From assembly GCF_000814675.1 (NCBI RefSeq), contig NZ_JWIG01000029.1, positions 186,001-250,000 on the forward strand: a DNA stretch of 64,000 nt, in the 5' to 3' direction. The DNA comes from Pseudoalteromonas distincta (GTDB lineage: Bacteria; Pseudomonadota; Gammaproteobacteria; Enterobacterales; Alteromonadaceae). Shown here piece by piece: positions 26,528 to 35,172 of the stretch. Positions within the stretch are counted from its first letter, which is position 1. Each line of letters begins with the position of its first letter. The notes beneath the pieces are model-generated. The model was given only the letters and a program-made list of their open reading frames with translations, was not told the DNA's origin and made no database searches. Made by a program: the position numbers and the translations under genes.

Positions 26528-27109
26528 TTACTTACGAACGCCTTCTATTGATAAAATAATATCAACATGAGTAGATGCAGGCCCTAAGTTGTAATCAATA
26601 CCGTAGTCGGTAAGTTTAAGGCTAGTTTCGCCTTCAAAACCTACGCGGTATCCACCCCACGGATCTTTACCTTCGCCCACTTTATCTATTTCAAAGGTAA
26701 TAGTTTTAGTTACGCCATGCAGCGTAAATTCGCCGGTTACATCAGCCTCTTCACCATCTTCATCAAATTTAATGCTGGTGCTTTTAAATGTCGCTTTTGG
26801 GTATTTATCCACATTTAAAAAATCTTTACCGTGTAAGTGCTTATCGCGCTCTGCATGGTTAGAATCAAGGCTTGTGGTGTCAATATTTACCATAATTTTT
26901 GATGCATCAGGGTTTTTAGCATCATAACTAAATGTGCCGTCAAAAGTATTAAAACGACCATATAACCAGCTGTAACCTAAGTGTTTAATTTTAAAGTTAA
27001 CAGATGCGTGCCCGCCTTTTGTATCAATTACATAATCAGCTGCATTAGCGGCTGTTGCCGATAACATCATTGCAGCCGAAACGGCTGTGCTTACTAATAA
27101 TTTTTTCAT
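26528..27109 (-). CDS. yceI: YceI-family periplasmic lipid-binding protein
   Basis: A 193-residue protein with a signal peptide (ending [11 protein letters not shown]) and the YceI beta-barrel that binds isoprenoid quinone-like lipids. Typical motifs are [34 protein letters not shown] and [15 protein letters not shown] choose the ATG at 27109, because AGGATGA then lies at the right distance. The in-frame ATG at 27118 sits directly on that ribosome site. The gene overlaps the cytochrome b561 stop region and forms a two-gene operon with it, a common pairing. Confidence 0.9.
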   Translation of the reverse strand: MKKLLVSTAVSAAMMLSATAANAADYVIDTKGGHASVNFKIKHLGYSWLYGRFNTFDGTFSYDAKNPDASKIMVNIDTTSLDSNHAERDKHLHGKDFLNVDKYPKATFKSTSIKFDEDGEEADVTGEFTLHGVTKTITFEIDKVGEGKDPWGGYRVGFEGETSLKLTDYGIDYNLGPASTHVDIILSIEGVRK

Positions 27110-27110
27110 T

Positions 27111-27662
27111 TTAATCATCCTTTAATGGTTTGATCATTCTGATTAAGGTTTTATCTTTATCGATAAAGTGATGTTTTAACGCCCCTAGTGCATGCAATAC
27201 TGCAAACCCGATTAATGTGCACGCGCCATAATAATGTACTTTTCCTGCAATATCGGCTTGGTCATCAAAAGCAAAATCAAGCGCTGATACGTTAAATAAG
27301 GTAAACACTTCTATTGGACGTCCGTCTGCGGTTGATATTAAATACCCAGCAACAACAATAACGGCCAAAATAATATACATAGCAATATGCGCAGTATGTG
27401 CTAATTGGTTCATGCATTTACTTTCACCTAATGGTTTAGGTTGTGTAGATAAAGCACGCCATATAATTCTAAATAAAAATACGGCCACAAGCGTAATACC
27501 AATACTTTTATGTAAATCGAGCGAGCCTTTATACCAGCTATCGTAATAAGTAAGCTCAACCATATATAAACCTAAACCAAACAGGCCAAAAATAGTCAAC
27601 GCCATGAGCCAATGTAAAATAATGGCGACAAGTCCGTAAGATGAAGGTGTATTTTTAAACAT
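27111..27662 (-). CDS. Cytochrome b561 family membrane protein
   Basis: A 183-residue di-haem b-type cytochrome with four membrane helices. Candidate haem ligands are the His in [22 protein letters not shown] and [11 protein letters not shown]. It resembles E. coli CybB (176 residues), which oxidises superoxide or passes electrons to quinone. The pairing with YceI suggests work on quinone-type lipids at the inner membrane. Confidence 0.88.
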   Translation of the reverse strand: MFKNTPSSYGLVAIILHWLMALTIFGLFGLGLYMVELTYYDSWYKGSLDLHKSIGITLVAVFLFRIIWRALSTQPKPLGESKCMNQLAHTAHIAMYIILAVIVVAGYLISTADGRPIEVFTLFNVSALDFAFDDQADIAGKVHYYGACTLIGFAVLHALGALKHHFIDKDKTLIRMIKPLKDD

Positions 27663-27807
27663 GTGTAAAGTCCTATAATGCTATGACGTTACAATATAGT
27701 GCATAGCCGTAAATGAAAATAACATTTACAAACACTTTACGTGCGTATACGCACAGAACTTTGATAATTAAAGTCAGTTTTAGAAGTTGAGGATTAAACA
27801 GATAAGT

Positions 27808-28644
27808 CTACAGGGTGGATTGCTCGCTCAAGCTGACATAAATTAAGCTCTCTGGGCTTACTTGCAAACAAGTAACAAGTCCTTCTTTAATGAGCTCAAG
27901 CATGGCTATAAAACTAACCACCACACCACTACGCCCTTCATCAGGCGTAAAAAGCGCATTAAAAACCACTGCTGAATTTGCTTTCGATAGCTGTTGTAAT
28001 ATTTGGCTCATTCTCTCTCGGGTTGAGAGTACTTCGGCAGTAATTTGATGATGTTCAAACGTTTTTGCTCGCGCCATAACATCACTCAACGCCAGCATTA
28101 AGTCTTTAAGTTCAATATCAGGGAGGTTATGACTTGTGTCTTCATTTATTGGCATAGCGGCATGCGCTATAAAAATATCACGCCCAACGCGGGGGATATC
28201 ATCGAGGTTTTCGGCGGCTTTTTTAAATAACTCATATTCTTGCAGGCGTTTAATAAGCTCTGCGCGAGGGTCTTCTTCCTCTTCAAGCTCTTCGTGAACA
28301 GGGAGTAATAAGCGAGACTTAATTTGTGCAAGTAACGCAGCCATTACTAAATATTCACCGGCAAGTTCGAGTTGAAACTCGGTCATCATTTCAACATAAC
28401 TTACATACTGCTCTGTAATACTAAAAATAGAAAGATCGAGCACATCAAGCTTATGCTTTTTAATTAAATAAAGCAGTAAATCGAGCGGGCCTTCAAAGGT
28501 TTCTAATATTATTTCGAGCGCATCGGGCGGAATATATAAGTCTTCTGGTTTGTCTACAACCGCTTTACCATGCAAAAAAGCCAGTGGCAGCTTTTGCTGC
28601 ACTGGCTTTTCACTACTTTTTGTATCAGCAGTACTTTCGCTCAC
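27808..28644 (-). CDS. scpA: Segregation and condensation protein A
   Basis: A 278-residue kleisin, ScpA, which bridges the SMC heads in bacterial condensin. The N-terminal FEGPLDLLLYLIKKHKLDVLDLSI is diagnostic, followed by EYLVMAALLAQIKSRLLLP. The C-terminal winged helix (SFIAMLELIKEGLVTCLQ) binds the SMC head. It lies 6 bases after yciO in the rnm-yciO-scpA order common in gammaproteobacteria. The usual next gene, scpB, is not present: the following gene is cytochrome b561. Confidence 0.92.
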   Translation of the reverse strand: MSESTADTKSSEKPVQQKLPLAFLHGKAVVDKPEDLYIPPDALEIILETFEGPLDLLLYLIKKHKLDVLDLSIFSITEQYVSYVEMMTEFQLELAGEYLVMAALLAQIKSRLLLPVHEELEEEEDPRAELIKRLQEYELFKKAAENLDDIPRVGRDIFIAHAAMPINEDTSHNLPDIELKDLMLALSDVMARAKTFEHHQITAEVLSTRERMSQILQQLSKANSAVVFNALFTPDEGRSGVVVSFIAMLELIKEGLVTCLQVSPESLIYVSLSEQSTL

Positions 28645-28650
28645 TTGTTA

Positions 28651-29271
28651 TTACTCAAACGGGCTTGTATCACCACAGCCAACACGTAATATTTTAACTT
28701 CATCTTCCGACAAGTCGATTACTGTGGTTGCTTGCTCGGCTAAATGGCCACCGTGAATAATTAAATCAACGTGTTTATCTAATCGCTCTAATATTTCATC
28801 CGGATCTGATTCAGTAAACTGCTGCCCGGGTAAAATTAAAGAACACGACATTAGCGGCTCGCCAAGTTCGGCAAGTAACGCACAAGCAATTGGGTGTTCA
28901 ATTACACGCATGCCAATGGTTTTTTTCTTGTCGTTTAATAGACGCTTAGGGACTTCTTTTGTGCCTTTAAAAATAAAGGTATAAGGCCCTGGCGTATTAT
29001 TTTTAATTAATCTAAATAGCTGGTTATCTACACGTGCATAAGTAGATAGCTCCGATAAATCACGGCAAACTAGCGTAAAATTATCGTTTTTTTCAATACC
29101 ACGAATACGCTCTATGCGCTCTTTGGCTTGCTTATTACCAATATTACAGCCAATGGCATAGCCCGAATCTGTTGGGTAAACAACAACACCACCTTGTTTA
29201 ATAATATCAACGGCTTGACTAATCAATCTTGGTTGCGGGTTATCAGGATGAATATGGAATAATTGACTCAT
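28651..29271 (-). CDS. yciO: YciO, threonylcarbamoyl-AMP synthase family
   Basis: A 206-residue Sua5/YrdC/YciO-family protein. I start at the ATG at 29271 (MSQLFHIHPDNPQPRLISQA), which overlaps the upstream rnm stop by 4 bases (ATGA). The motifs GGVVVYPTDSGYAIGC and KNNTPGPYTFIFKGTKEVP are the YciO signature. YciO is related to the enzyme that makes L-threonylcarbamoyladenylate for tRNA t6A, but its cellular role is less clear. It is cotranscribed with rnm and scpA. Confidence 0.9.
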   Translation of the reverse strand: MSQLFHIHPDNPQPRLISQAVDIIKQGGVVVYPTDSGYAIGCNIGNKQAKERIERIRGIEKNDNFTLVCRDLSELSTYARVDNQLFRLIKNNTPGPYTFIFKGTKEVPKRLLNDKKKTIGMRVIEHPIACALLAELGEPLMSCSLILPGQQFTESDPDEILERLDKHVDLIIHGGHLAEQATTVIDLSEDEVKILRVGCGDTSPFE

Positions 29272-30122
29272 GTTAATGCCCCTTCTTGTCCTTCCCAAAC
29301 TTGCCAAACACCTTGGCAGTCTTTCGGTAAGTATAAATTTTTGCCAAGCTCTAAATAGCTTGTCGGAAAATGAAAATCAGACCCTTGCGAGCAAAGTAGT
29401 TCGTACTCACGGCTGAGTTCACCTAAAAATTGACGTTCGCTTGGCGCCTGTTGAGGTTGTGCAACTTCCATTGCGTCTCCTCCTACACTTTTAAATTCTA
29501 CTAATAATTTGCGTAGCCACTTGTTTGACATTTGATAGCTACTTGGGTGAGCAAGTACAGCAACACCACCAGCGGCATGTATTGCCTCCACAGCGGTTTG
29601 CATGGTGCACCAGCAACTAGGTACATAGCCTGTTTTGCCGCGCCCTAAGTACTTTTTAAAAACACCCGGGAAATTTTTAGCTACACCGCGCTCAATAAGG
29701 GCGCGTGCAAAATGTGCGCGCGTAATTTGCGCGTCTTTTGCCAGCTCTTTAGCTTGCTCGTAAATGCCATCAAAGCCATTTTTTGCAAGGCGTGCGCCAA
29801 TTTCTAGTGCACGCTCTTCTCGCTTTTGCTGCTGAGCCGATAATAAAGAGGTAAGGTCAATATTATTAATATCAATATTTAAACCTACAATATGAATTTC
29901 GAAGCTTTCCCATTTAGTAGATACTTCGGTACCCGTTATTAATGAAAGCGGTAAGTTTTCTGCTTCAATAAATTGCTGAGCAGGCTTAATAGCCGCCACA
30001 GTGTCATGATCGGTAATAGCAAACACATCAATATTTTTATCAACAGCGCGATGCAATAATTCTTCAACCGTCAAACGCCCGTCTGAATGTGTAGTATGGC
30101 TATGTAAATCGTATTTTATCAA
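29268..30122 (-). CDS. rnm: RNase AM / PHP-domain phosphoesterase
   Basis: A 284-residue PHP-domain protein (YciV/TrpH). It acts as a 5'-3' exonuclease on short RNA and 3',5'-bisphosphonucleotides. Metal-binding motifs are YDLHSHTTHSDGRL at the start, FAITDHDTV, GTEVST, VLAHPSSY and SQGSDFHFP. It is divergent from the trp operon, the arrangement that gave the name TrpH, and heads the rnm-yciO-scpA unit. Confidence 0.92.
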   Translation of the reverse strand: MIKYDLHSHTTHSDGRLTVEELLHRAVDKNIDVFAITDHDTVAAIKPAQQFIEAENLPLSLITGTEVSTKWESFEIHIVGLNIDINNIDLTSLLSAQQQKREERALEIGARLAKNGFDGIYEQAKELAKDAQITRAHFARALIERGVAKNFPGVFKKYLGRGKTGYVPSCWCTMQTAVEAIHAAGGVAVLAHPSSYQMSNKWLRKLLVEFKSVGGDAMEVAQPQQAPSERQFLGELSREYELLCSQGSDFHFPTSYLELGKNLYLPKDCQGVWQVWEGQEGALT

Positions 30123-30204
30123 AAGAAAACTGCTTAAAATTAAGGGTTACTGGTGTTTATGTAAGTATAACAACTTTTTTGACTAAATTGTTTTAAATAA
30201 ACAC

Positions 30205-30234
30205 TTGACACAAAAGCATAAGATACGTTTTACT
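30205..30234 (+). promoter_or_regulatory. Probable trp promoter
   Basis: A perfect -35 TTGACA (30205-30210) lies 18 bases from TTTACT (30229-30234) as a weak -10. Transcription would start about 30 bases before the first leader peptide. I could not find a clear TrpR-type ACTAGT palindrome here. Confidence 0.55.
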
Positions 30235-30269
30235 GTAGCCACTTTCAGACACATTAAGAATTAACAATA

Positions 30270-30314
30270 ATGATCAATTCAAACTTAAACACTATTTGGT
30301 GGTGGCACTCGTAA
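30270..30314 (+). CDS. trpL: First trp leader peptide
   Basis: A 14-residue peptide, MINSNLNTIWWWHS, with three consecutive Trp codons just before the stop. This is the classic sensor of charged tRNA-Trp. Directly after it, CGGGT (30319-30323) and GAATT (30327-30331) can pair with ACCCG (30355-30359) and AATTC (30347-30351) as an antiterminator. That structure competes with the terminator at 30352. The ribosome site is weak (AAGAA). Confidence 0.9.
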   Translation: MINSNLNTIWWWHS

Positions 30315-30351
30315 TTTTCGGGTGATGAATTGTCGTGTCTAGCAAAAATTC

Positions 30352-30378
30352 AAAACCCGCAACTATGCGGGTTTTTTT
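30352..30378 (+). terminator. First trp attenuator terminator
   Basis: The stem AAAACCCGC/GCGGGTTTT, loop AACTAT, is followed by a run of seven or more T. Its left arm is shared with the antiterminator that follows the first leader peptide. Confidence 0.88.
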
Positions 30379-30395
30379 ATAACTAAATTTTACGA

Positions 30396-30407
30396 AACGT
30401 ATACGTT
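30396..30407. promoter_or_regulatory. 12-bp palindrome between the two trp leaders
   Basis: AACGTATACGTT is a perfect palindrome, 18 bases after the first attenuator and 34 before the second leader ATG. AT-rich sequence follows (ATATTTAAT). It could be an operator or part of a weak second promoter; neither is shown. Confidence 0.4.
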
Positions 30408-30440
30408 AAAAATATTTAATAAATTTTGAGGCAAAAAAAC

Positions 30441-30491
30441 ATGAATAACGGTCTTACTCTTACACATCGTTGGTGGTGGCGCCTGATATAG
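30441..30491 (+). CDS. Second trp leader peptide
   Basis: A 16-residue peptide, MNNGLTLTHRWWWRLI, again with three consecutive Trp codons, and with a strong GAGG ribosome site 9 bases upstream. Its sequence outside the WWW differs from the first leader. Right after it, GCGGG (30491-30495) and GGTAATGAT (30498-30506) can pair with CCCGC (30538-30542) and ATCGTTATT (30524-30532), with G-U pairs, as the antiterminator. The layout copies the first leader unit. Confidence 0.88.
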   Translation: MNNGLTLTHRWWWRLI

Positions 30492-30533
30492 CGGGACGGT
30501 AATGATCTGTTTGTAATTTAGATATCGTTATTC

Positions 30534-30574
30534 AAACCCCGCATTGCAAAAGCATTGCGGGGTTTAATTTTTTG
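30534..30574 (+). terminator. Second trp attenuator terminator
   Basis: The stem AAACCCCGCA/TGCGGGGTTT has an inner GCA/TGC-like loop and is followed by AATTTTTT. The trpE ribosome site GAGGGA begins right at the T-run. Confidence 0.87.
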
Positions 30575-30586
30575 AGGGAATGAGGT

Positions 30587-32155
30587 TTGATTTTTAGTCA
30601 TATAACTACCACACCAGGCGAAGTAACAAGCATTACGCAAGTACGCGACTATATTAGTAGCCCTCTTGCATTATACGCGGCACTTGATAAGCCTAACTCA
30701 CTACTGCTTGAATCAGCTGAGATTGATTCTAAAGACAGTGTAAAAAGTTTAATTTTAGTTGATAGCGCCCTGCGCATTGTATGTAAGGGTAAAACGGTAA
30801 CGGTTAGCGCACAATCTAATAACGGCAAGCAATTATTAAGCTACTTACGAGCAAATGTTAAGAGCTGTGATTCACAATTAAACGACACAACGCTTACACT
30901 TAACTACCAAGACACAAGCAGCGATATAGACGAAGCAAGTAAGCTTGTTGCCGATAACGCTTTCAGCGCTCTTCGTACCTGTATTAACAGTATTCAAAGC
31001 ACTACCGAAAATCCGTTTTCGGTATTTTTAGGCGGTGTGTTTGCCTACGACATGGTGGCAAACTTTGAGCAATTAAGTGATGTACCTGATGGCGAAAACA
31101 CCTGCCCAGATTACGTATTTTATTTAGCCGAAACCTTAGTTGTTATTGATCATCAAAAGCAAACAACTGAGCTCATTGGTAATGTATTTAACGGCCCAGA
31201 CGTACACGCCAACTGTTTTGAAGTAGGTAAAGAGCTTGAACGCTTAAATACGCTGTGCGATAACGCAGCAGAATTTAGTGCGGATATGCAAAGTGGCGAA
31301 TGTGAAGTAAGCGTTGATATAAGCGACGAAACGTATTGCGAGCAAGTTGTTAAGCTTAAAAAGAACATTGTAGATGGCGATATTTTTCAGGTAGTGCCGT
31401 CGCGTACCTTTTCACTACCTTGCCCTGATTCTTTACATGCGTATAGTCAACTTAAAAAGCAAAACCCAAGCCCTTACATGTTTTATATGCGCGATGAAGA
31501 CTTTGCATTATTTGGCGCGTCCCCTGAGTCTGCCCTTAAGTACGACGTAAGTAATCAGCAAGTAGAAGTTTACCCAATTGCTGGTACTCGAGCGCGCGGC
31601 AAATTTGCTAACGGGCAAATAAATCCAGACTTAGACAGCCGCATTGAGCTGGAACTAAGAAACGATCAAAAAGAGCGCGCCGAGCATTTAATGCTTGTTG
31701 ATTTAGCGCGTAACGACGTAGCCCGCATTAGTGTTGCAGGTACTCGTTTTGCCAAAGAGTTATTAAAAGTAGACCGCTATTCACAGGTAATGCATTTAGT
31801 TTCACGCGTTGTTGGCACATTAAAACCAGAACTTGATGCACTGCACGCTTACCAAGCGTGTATGAATATGGGCACCCTTGTTGGTGCACCAAAAGTACGT
31901 GCTGCTGAGCTTGTTCGTCAAACTGAAGGGAAACGCCGTGGCAGTTATGGCGGCGCTGTAGGTTACTTAACCGGTGATGGCGCAATGGATAGCTGTATTG
32001 TTATTCGCTCTGCTTTTGTTAAAAATAACATAGCCTACGTGCAAGCAGGTGCGGGTGTAGTGTTTGACTCAGATCCTATTTCAGAAGCAAACGAAACTCG
32101 CGCTAAAGCACAAGCGGTTATCACCGCCATAAAATCTACGTATAAGGCGGTATAA
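30587..32155 (+). CDS. trpE: Anthranilate synthase component I
   Basis: A 522-residue enzyme (E. coli 520) that makes anthranilate from chorismate using ammonia from TrpG. It has the feedback-site LLLESAEIDSKDSVKSL near the N-terminus, then GGVFAYDMV, QVVPSRTFSLPCP, PYPI-like YPIAGTRARG, HLMLVDLARNDVARI and GAPKVRAAELV. The start is TTG at 30587, with AGGGA 7 bases upstream. The ATG at 30580 is out of frame and stops after five codons. It is the first structural gene after the double attenuator. Confidence 0.95.
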   Translation: MIFSHITTTPGEVTSITQVRDYISSPLALYAALDKPNSLLLESAEIDSKDSVKSLILVDSALRIVCKGKTVTVSAQSNNGKQLLSYLRANVKSCDSQLNDTTLTLNYQDTSSDIDEASKLVADNAFSALRTCINSIQSTTENPFSVFLGGVFAYDMVANFEQLSDVPDGENTCPDYVFYLAETLVVIDHQKQTTELIGNVFNGPDVHANCFEVGKELERLNTLCDNAAEFSADMQSGECEVSVDISDETYCEQVVKLKKNIVDGDIFQVVPSRTFSLPCPDSLHAYSQLKKQNPSPYMFYMRDEDFALFGASPESALKYDVSNQQVEVYPIAGTRARGKFANGQINPDLDSRIELELRNDQKERAEHLMLVDLARNDVARISVAGTRFAKELLKVDRYSQVMHLVSRVVGTLKPELDALHAYQACMNMGTLVGAPKVRAAELVRQTEGKRRGSYGGAVGYLTGDGAMDSCIVIRSAFVKNNIAYVQAGAGVVFDSDPISEANETRAKAQAVITAIKSTYKAV

Positions 32156-32156
32156 A

Positions 32157-32759
32157 ATGAGTAAAACGAATCCTATTAAAATCTATTTTTTAGATAACTT
32201 TGACTCATTTACATATAACTTAGTTGATGAGCTTACGATGCTTGGCTGCGAACTGGTTGTTTACAGAAACAACATTAGCGCTGAGGTTATTTTTAATAAA
32301 ATGCGCCAAGAGCAAGGACAAGTACTCTTAGTACTTTCCCCAGGTCCTGGCACACCAAGCGATGCTGGCTGTTTAATGGAGCTTATTGAGCTCTCTAAAG
32401 GCCACTTCCCAATGTTAGGCATTTGTTTAGGCCAACAAGCGTTAACACAAAGCTATGGCGGAGTAATCGGTCACGCGGGTGAAACCGTACATGGTAAGTC
32501 TTCAATTATTAATTTAGGCGAACATCCTGTATTTGATGGTATGGGCAATACAATGCCTGTAGCACGTTACCATTCATTAATGGCAACAAAAGTGCCTGAT
32601 AATATAAAGGTTATTGCCCAGTACGAAGATATCCCTATGGCTATTTATCATCATGATGACAATGCATTGGGTTATCAGTTTCATCCAGAATCAATACTGA
32701 CGCCAAACGGCGCAATGCTACTTCAGCAAAGTGTCGCTTACTTAACACGCGCCAAATAA
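32157..32759 (+). CDS. trpG: Anthranilate synthase component II (glutamine amidotransferase)
   Basis: A 200-residue class I amidotransferase that feeds ammonia to TrpE. The catalytic triad is Cys in LGICLGQQAL and His/Glu in YQFHPESILT. It is a separate protein, not fused to TrpD as in E. coli. It starts one base after the trpE stop, so translation is likely coupled. Confidence 0.95.
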   Translation: MSKTNPIKIYFLDNFDSFTYNLVDELTMLGCELVVYRNNISAEVIFNKMRQEQGQVLLVLSPGPGTPSDAGCLMELIELSKGHFPMLGICLGQQALTQSYGGVIGHAGETVHGKSSIINLGEHPVFDGMGNTMPVARYHSLMATKVPDNIKVIAQYEDIPMAIYHHDDNALGYQFHPESILTPNGAMLLQQSVAYLTRAK

Positions 32760-32770
32760 AAGAGGACATT

Positions 32771-33808
32771 ATGAGTACACAACCAGAACAACCCATAAAT
32801 GTTCAACACGCGATTGAACAACTAATTACAGGGCAATCATTAAGCTACGCAGACGCCAAAGCACTGTTTGATGAAATAATGCAAGGTAACATGAGCGAGA
32901 TTGAGCTAACCGCCCTACTAATAAGCCTTAAAATTAAAGGCGAAGTAAGCGATGAAATAGCAGGTGCTGCAGCCTCAATGCGTGAAAACGCTGTTGCTTT
33001 TACTACCAGCAGTACACAACTTGCTGATAGCTGTGGCACTGGCGGCGATGGCTCAAACACAATTAATATAAGCACAACAGCAGCCATAGTTGCTGCTGCT
33101 GCTGGCATTAACATGGTAAAACATGGTAATCGCAGTGTATCGAGTAATTCAGGATCTGCCGACTTACTAAAAGCGCTGGGCATTAATATAGATATGAGCC
33201 CAGAGCAGGCAGCAAAATGCCTTGAGCAAACCAATTTTACCTTTTTGTTTGCACCGCACTATCACAGTGGCGTACGCCATGCGATGGGCGTGCGTACAGC
33301 GCTTAAAACACGCACTATTTTTAATATTTTAGGCCCGCTTGCTAACCCAGCAGCACCTGATGTGCAATTGTTAGGTGTGTACAACGAAGCGTTATGTATG
33401 CCAATGGCACAAACACTTAAAACCCTTGGCACAAAGCGCGCTATGATTGTTCACGGCTCGGGCACTGACGAAATAGCTCTACACGGTCCAACAACGGTAG
33501 TTGAGCTAAATAATGGCGAGCTTACACAGTACACGCTAAACCCAAGCGACTTTGACCTTGCAAACTATTCACTTGAACAACTCGCTGGTGAAGGCCCACA
33601 ATACAACGCAAATGCTAGCCTTGCCATCTTACAAGGCAAAGGCACTGATGCACATAATGCTGCCATTGTGGTTAACGTAGCTGCCCTTTTATACCTAACA
33701 GGTAAAGCAGAAACGTTAAAAAAAGGGGCAAAGCAAGTACAAACATTATTAAGTTCAGGGCAAGCCATGAACACACTAAATGCAATTATTGAGGTAAGTA
33801 ATGGCTAA
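32771..33808 (+). CDS. trpD: Anthranilate phosphoribosyltransferase
   Basis: A 345-residue enzyme that joins anthranilate to PRPP. The PRPP loop is DSCGTGGDGSNTINIST, followed by KHGNRSVSSNSGSADLLKALG. The start has AGAGGA upstream. It overlaps trpCF by 8 bases, which points to tight cotranslation. Confidence 0.95.
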   Translation: MSTQPEQPINVQHAIEQLITGQSLSYADAKALFDEIMQGNMSEIELTALLISLKIKGEVSDEIAGAAASMRENAVAFTTSSTQLADSCGTGGDGSNTINISTTAAIVAAAAGINMVKHGNRSVSSNSGSADLLKALGINIDMSPEQAAKCLEQTNFTFLFAPHYHSGVRHAMGVRTALKTRTIFNILGPLANPAAPDVQLLGVYNEALCMPMAQTLKTLGTKRAMIVHGSGTDEIALHGPTTVVELNNGELTQYTLNPSDFDLANYSLEQLAGEGPQYNANASLAILQGKGTDAHNAAIVVNVAALLYLTGKAETLKKGAKQVQTLLSSGQAMNTLNAIIEVSNG

Positions 33809-35165
33809 TGTATTAGACAAAATTGTTGCTGATAAAAAATTAGAACTAATTGAGCGTAAAGCCGCACGCCCGCTTGAAAGCTTTAAGCACCTTGCAGTGC
33901 CTACAAGCCGTAGCTTTTACAAAGCATTAGCCGCTCCAGGTATACAGTTTATTTTAGAGTGTAAAAAAGCATCGCCTTCAAAAGGGTTAATTAGAGAGCC
34001 ATTTGATTTAACCGAAATCACATCGGTTTATAAAAAATACGCTACCTGCATGAGCGTGTTAACTGATGCTAAATATTTTCAAGGCAGTTTTGATTACCTC
34101 GAATTTGTGCGCAGCCAAGTAGAACAACCGCTTATCTGTAAAGACTTTTTTATAGATGAGTACCAAGTATATATGGCGCGTATTTATGGCGGTGACGCTA
34201 TATTATTAATGCTTTCAGTACTCGATGACGAGAGCTATAAGGCACTGCACGCTATTGCCGACTCTCTGAATATGTCGGTACTCACCGAAGTAAGTAATGA
34301 AGAAGAAGTACACCGTGCACTTGCGCTTGATGCACAAATTATTGGTATTAATAACCGCGATTTACGCGATTTAAGCACCGATTTAGCCACTACTGAAAAA
34401 CTACGAAAGCTTATTCCGGCAGATAAAGTGGTTATTTCGGAATCGGGTATTTACACCCATCAAGACGTAAAACGTTTAGCTCCATTATGCGATGGTTTTT
34501 TAATTGGCAGCTCACTTATGGGCGAGCGTGATTTAGAGCAAGCATGTCGCCGTGTTATTTTAGGTGACAATAAAGTATGTGGTTTAACACGTACCAAAGA
34601 TGCACAAGCGGCATATCAAAACGGTGCTATTTACGGTGGTTTAATTTTTCATCCTAAATCGCCGCGGTATGTTGATTTAGATTGCGCAAAAGAGCTTAGC
34701 CAAAGTGCCCCGCTTAATTTTGTGGGGGTGTTTGTAGATGCCCCAATTGATCAAGTTGCTCAATACGCAAGTGTGCTAAAATTGGCGGCAGTTCAATTAC
34801 ATGGTCAAGAAAGTGACGATTACATCGCTCAGTTGCGTACACAGTTACCTACCGGCTGTGAGATTTGGAAAGCCCAAGCAATAAAAGATGCATTGCCAAC
34901 GCCTGTAAATGGCGTTGACCGACACCTTTACGATACACACAGCGATACACAAGCTGGCGGTACAGGTAAAGCATTTGATTGGTCGGTGCTTCATGATGCA
35001 ACTACACCCTTTATGCTCGCTGGAGGCTTAAATCCAGACAATATTAAAGATGCGCTTTTTAAAGGTGCCTTAGGCCTTGATTTAAACTCAGGCGTTGAAG
35101 AATCTGCGGGTAAAAAGTGCCCTAACAAATTACATAATGCTTTTACAAGCATCAGAAATTATTGA
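33801..35165 (+). CDS. trpCF: Bifunctional indole-3-glycerol-phosphate synthase / phosphoribosylanthranilate isomerase
   Basis: A 454-residue fusion with two TIM barrels. The TrpC half (about 1-255) carries [21 protein letters not shown] and [10 protein letters not shown]. The TrpF half (about 258-454) starts [10 protein letters not shown], has [12 protein letters not shown] and ends [10 protein letters not shown] and [11 protein letters not shown]. It catalyses the isomerisation and ring closure steps of tryptophan synthesis, as in the E. coli fusion. It overlaps trpD and is followed 7 bases later by trpB. Confidence 0.95.
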   Translation: MANVLDKIVADKKLELIERKAARPLESFKHLAVPTSRSFYKALAAPGIQFILECKKASPSKGLIREPFDLTEITSVYKKYATCMSVLTDAKYFQGSFDYLEFVRSQVEQPLICKDFFIDEYQVYMARIYGGDAILLMLSVLDDESYKALHAIADSLNMSVLTEVSNEEEVHRALALDAQIIGINNRDLRDLSTDLATTEKLRKLIPADKVVISESGIYTHQDVKRLAPLCDGFLIGSSLMGERDLEQACRRVILGDNKVCGLTRTKDAQAAYQNGAIYGGLIFHPKSPRYVDLDCAKELSQSAPLNFVGVFVDAPIDQVAQYASVLKLAAVQLHGQESDDYIAQLRTQLPTGCEIWKAQAIKDALPTPVNGVDRHLYDTHSDTQAGGTGKAFDWSVLHDATTPFMLAGGLNPDNIKDALFKGALGLDLNSGVEESAGKKCPNKLHNAFTSIRNY

Positions 35166-35172
35166 GGTTAAA

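Noticed and set aside
30580..30597. Five-codon ATG frame overlapping the trpE start
   Set aside because: No sign of function; the trpE TTG start has the better ribosome site and family alignment.
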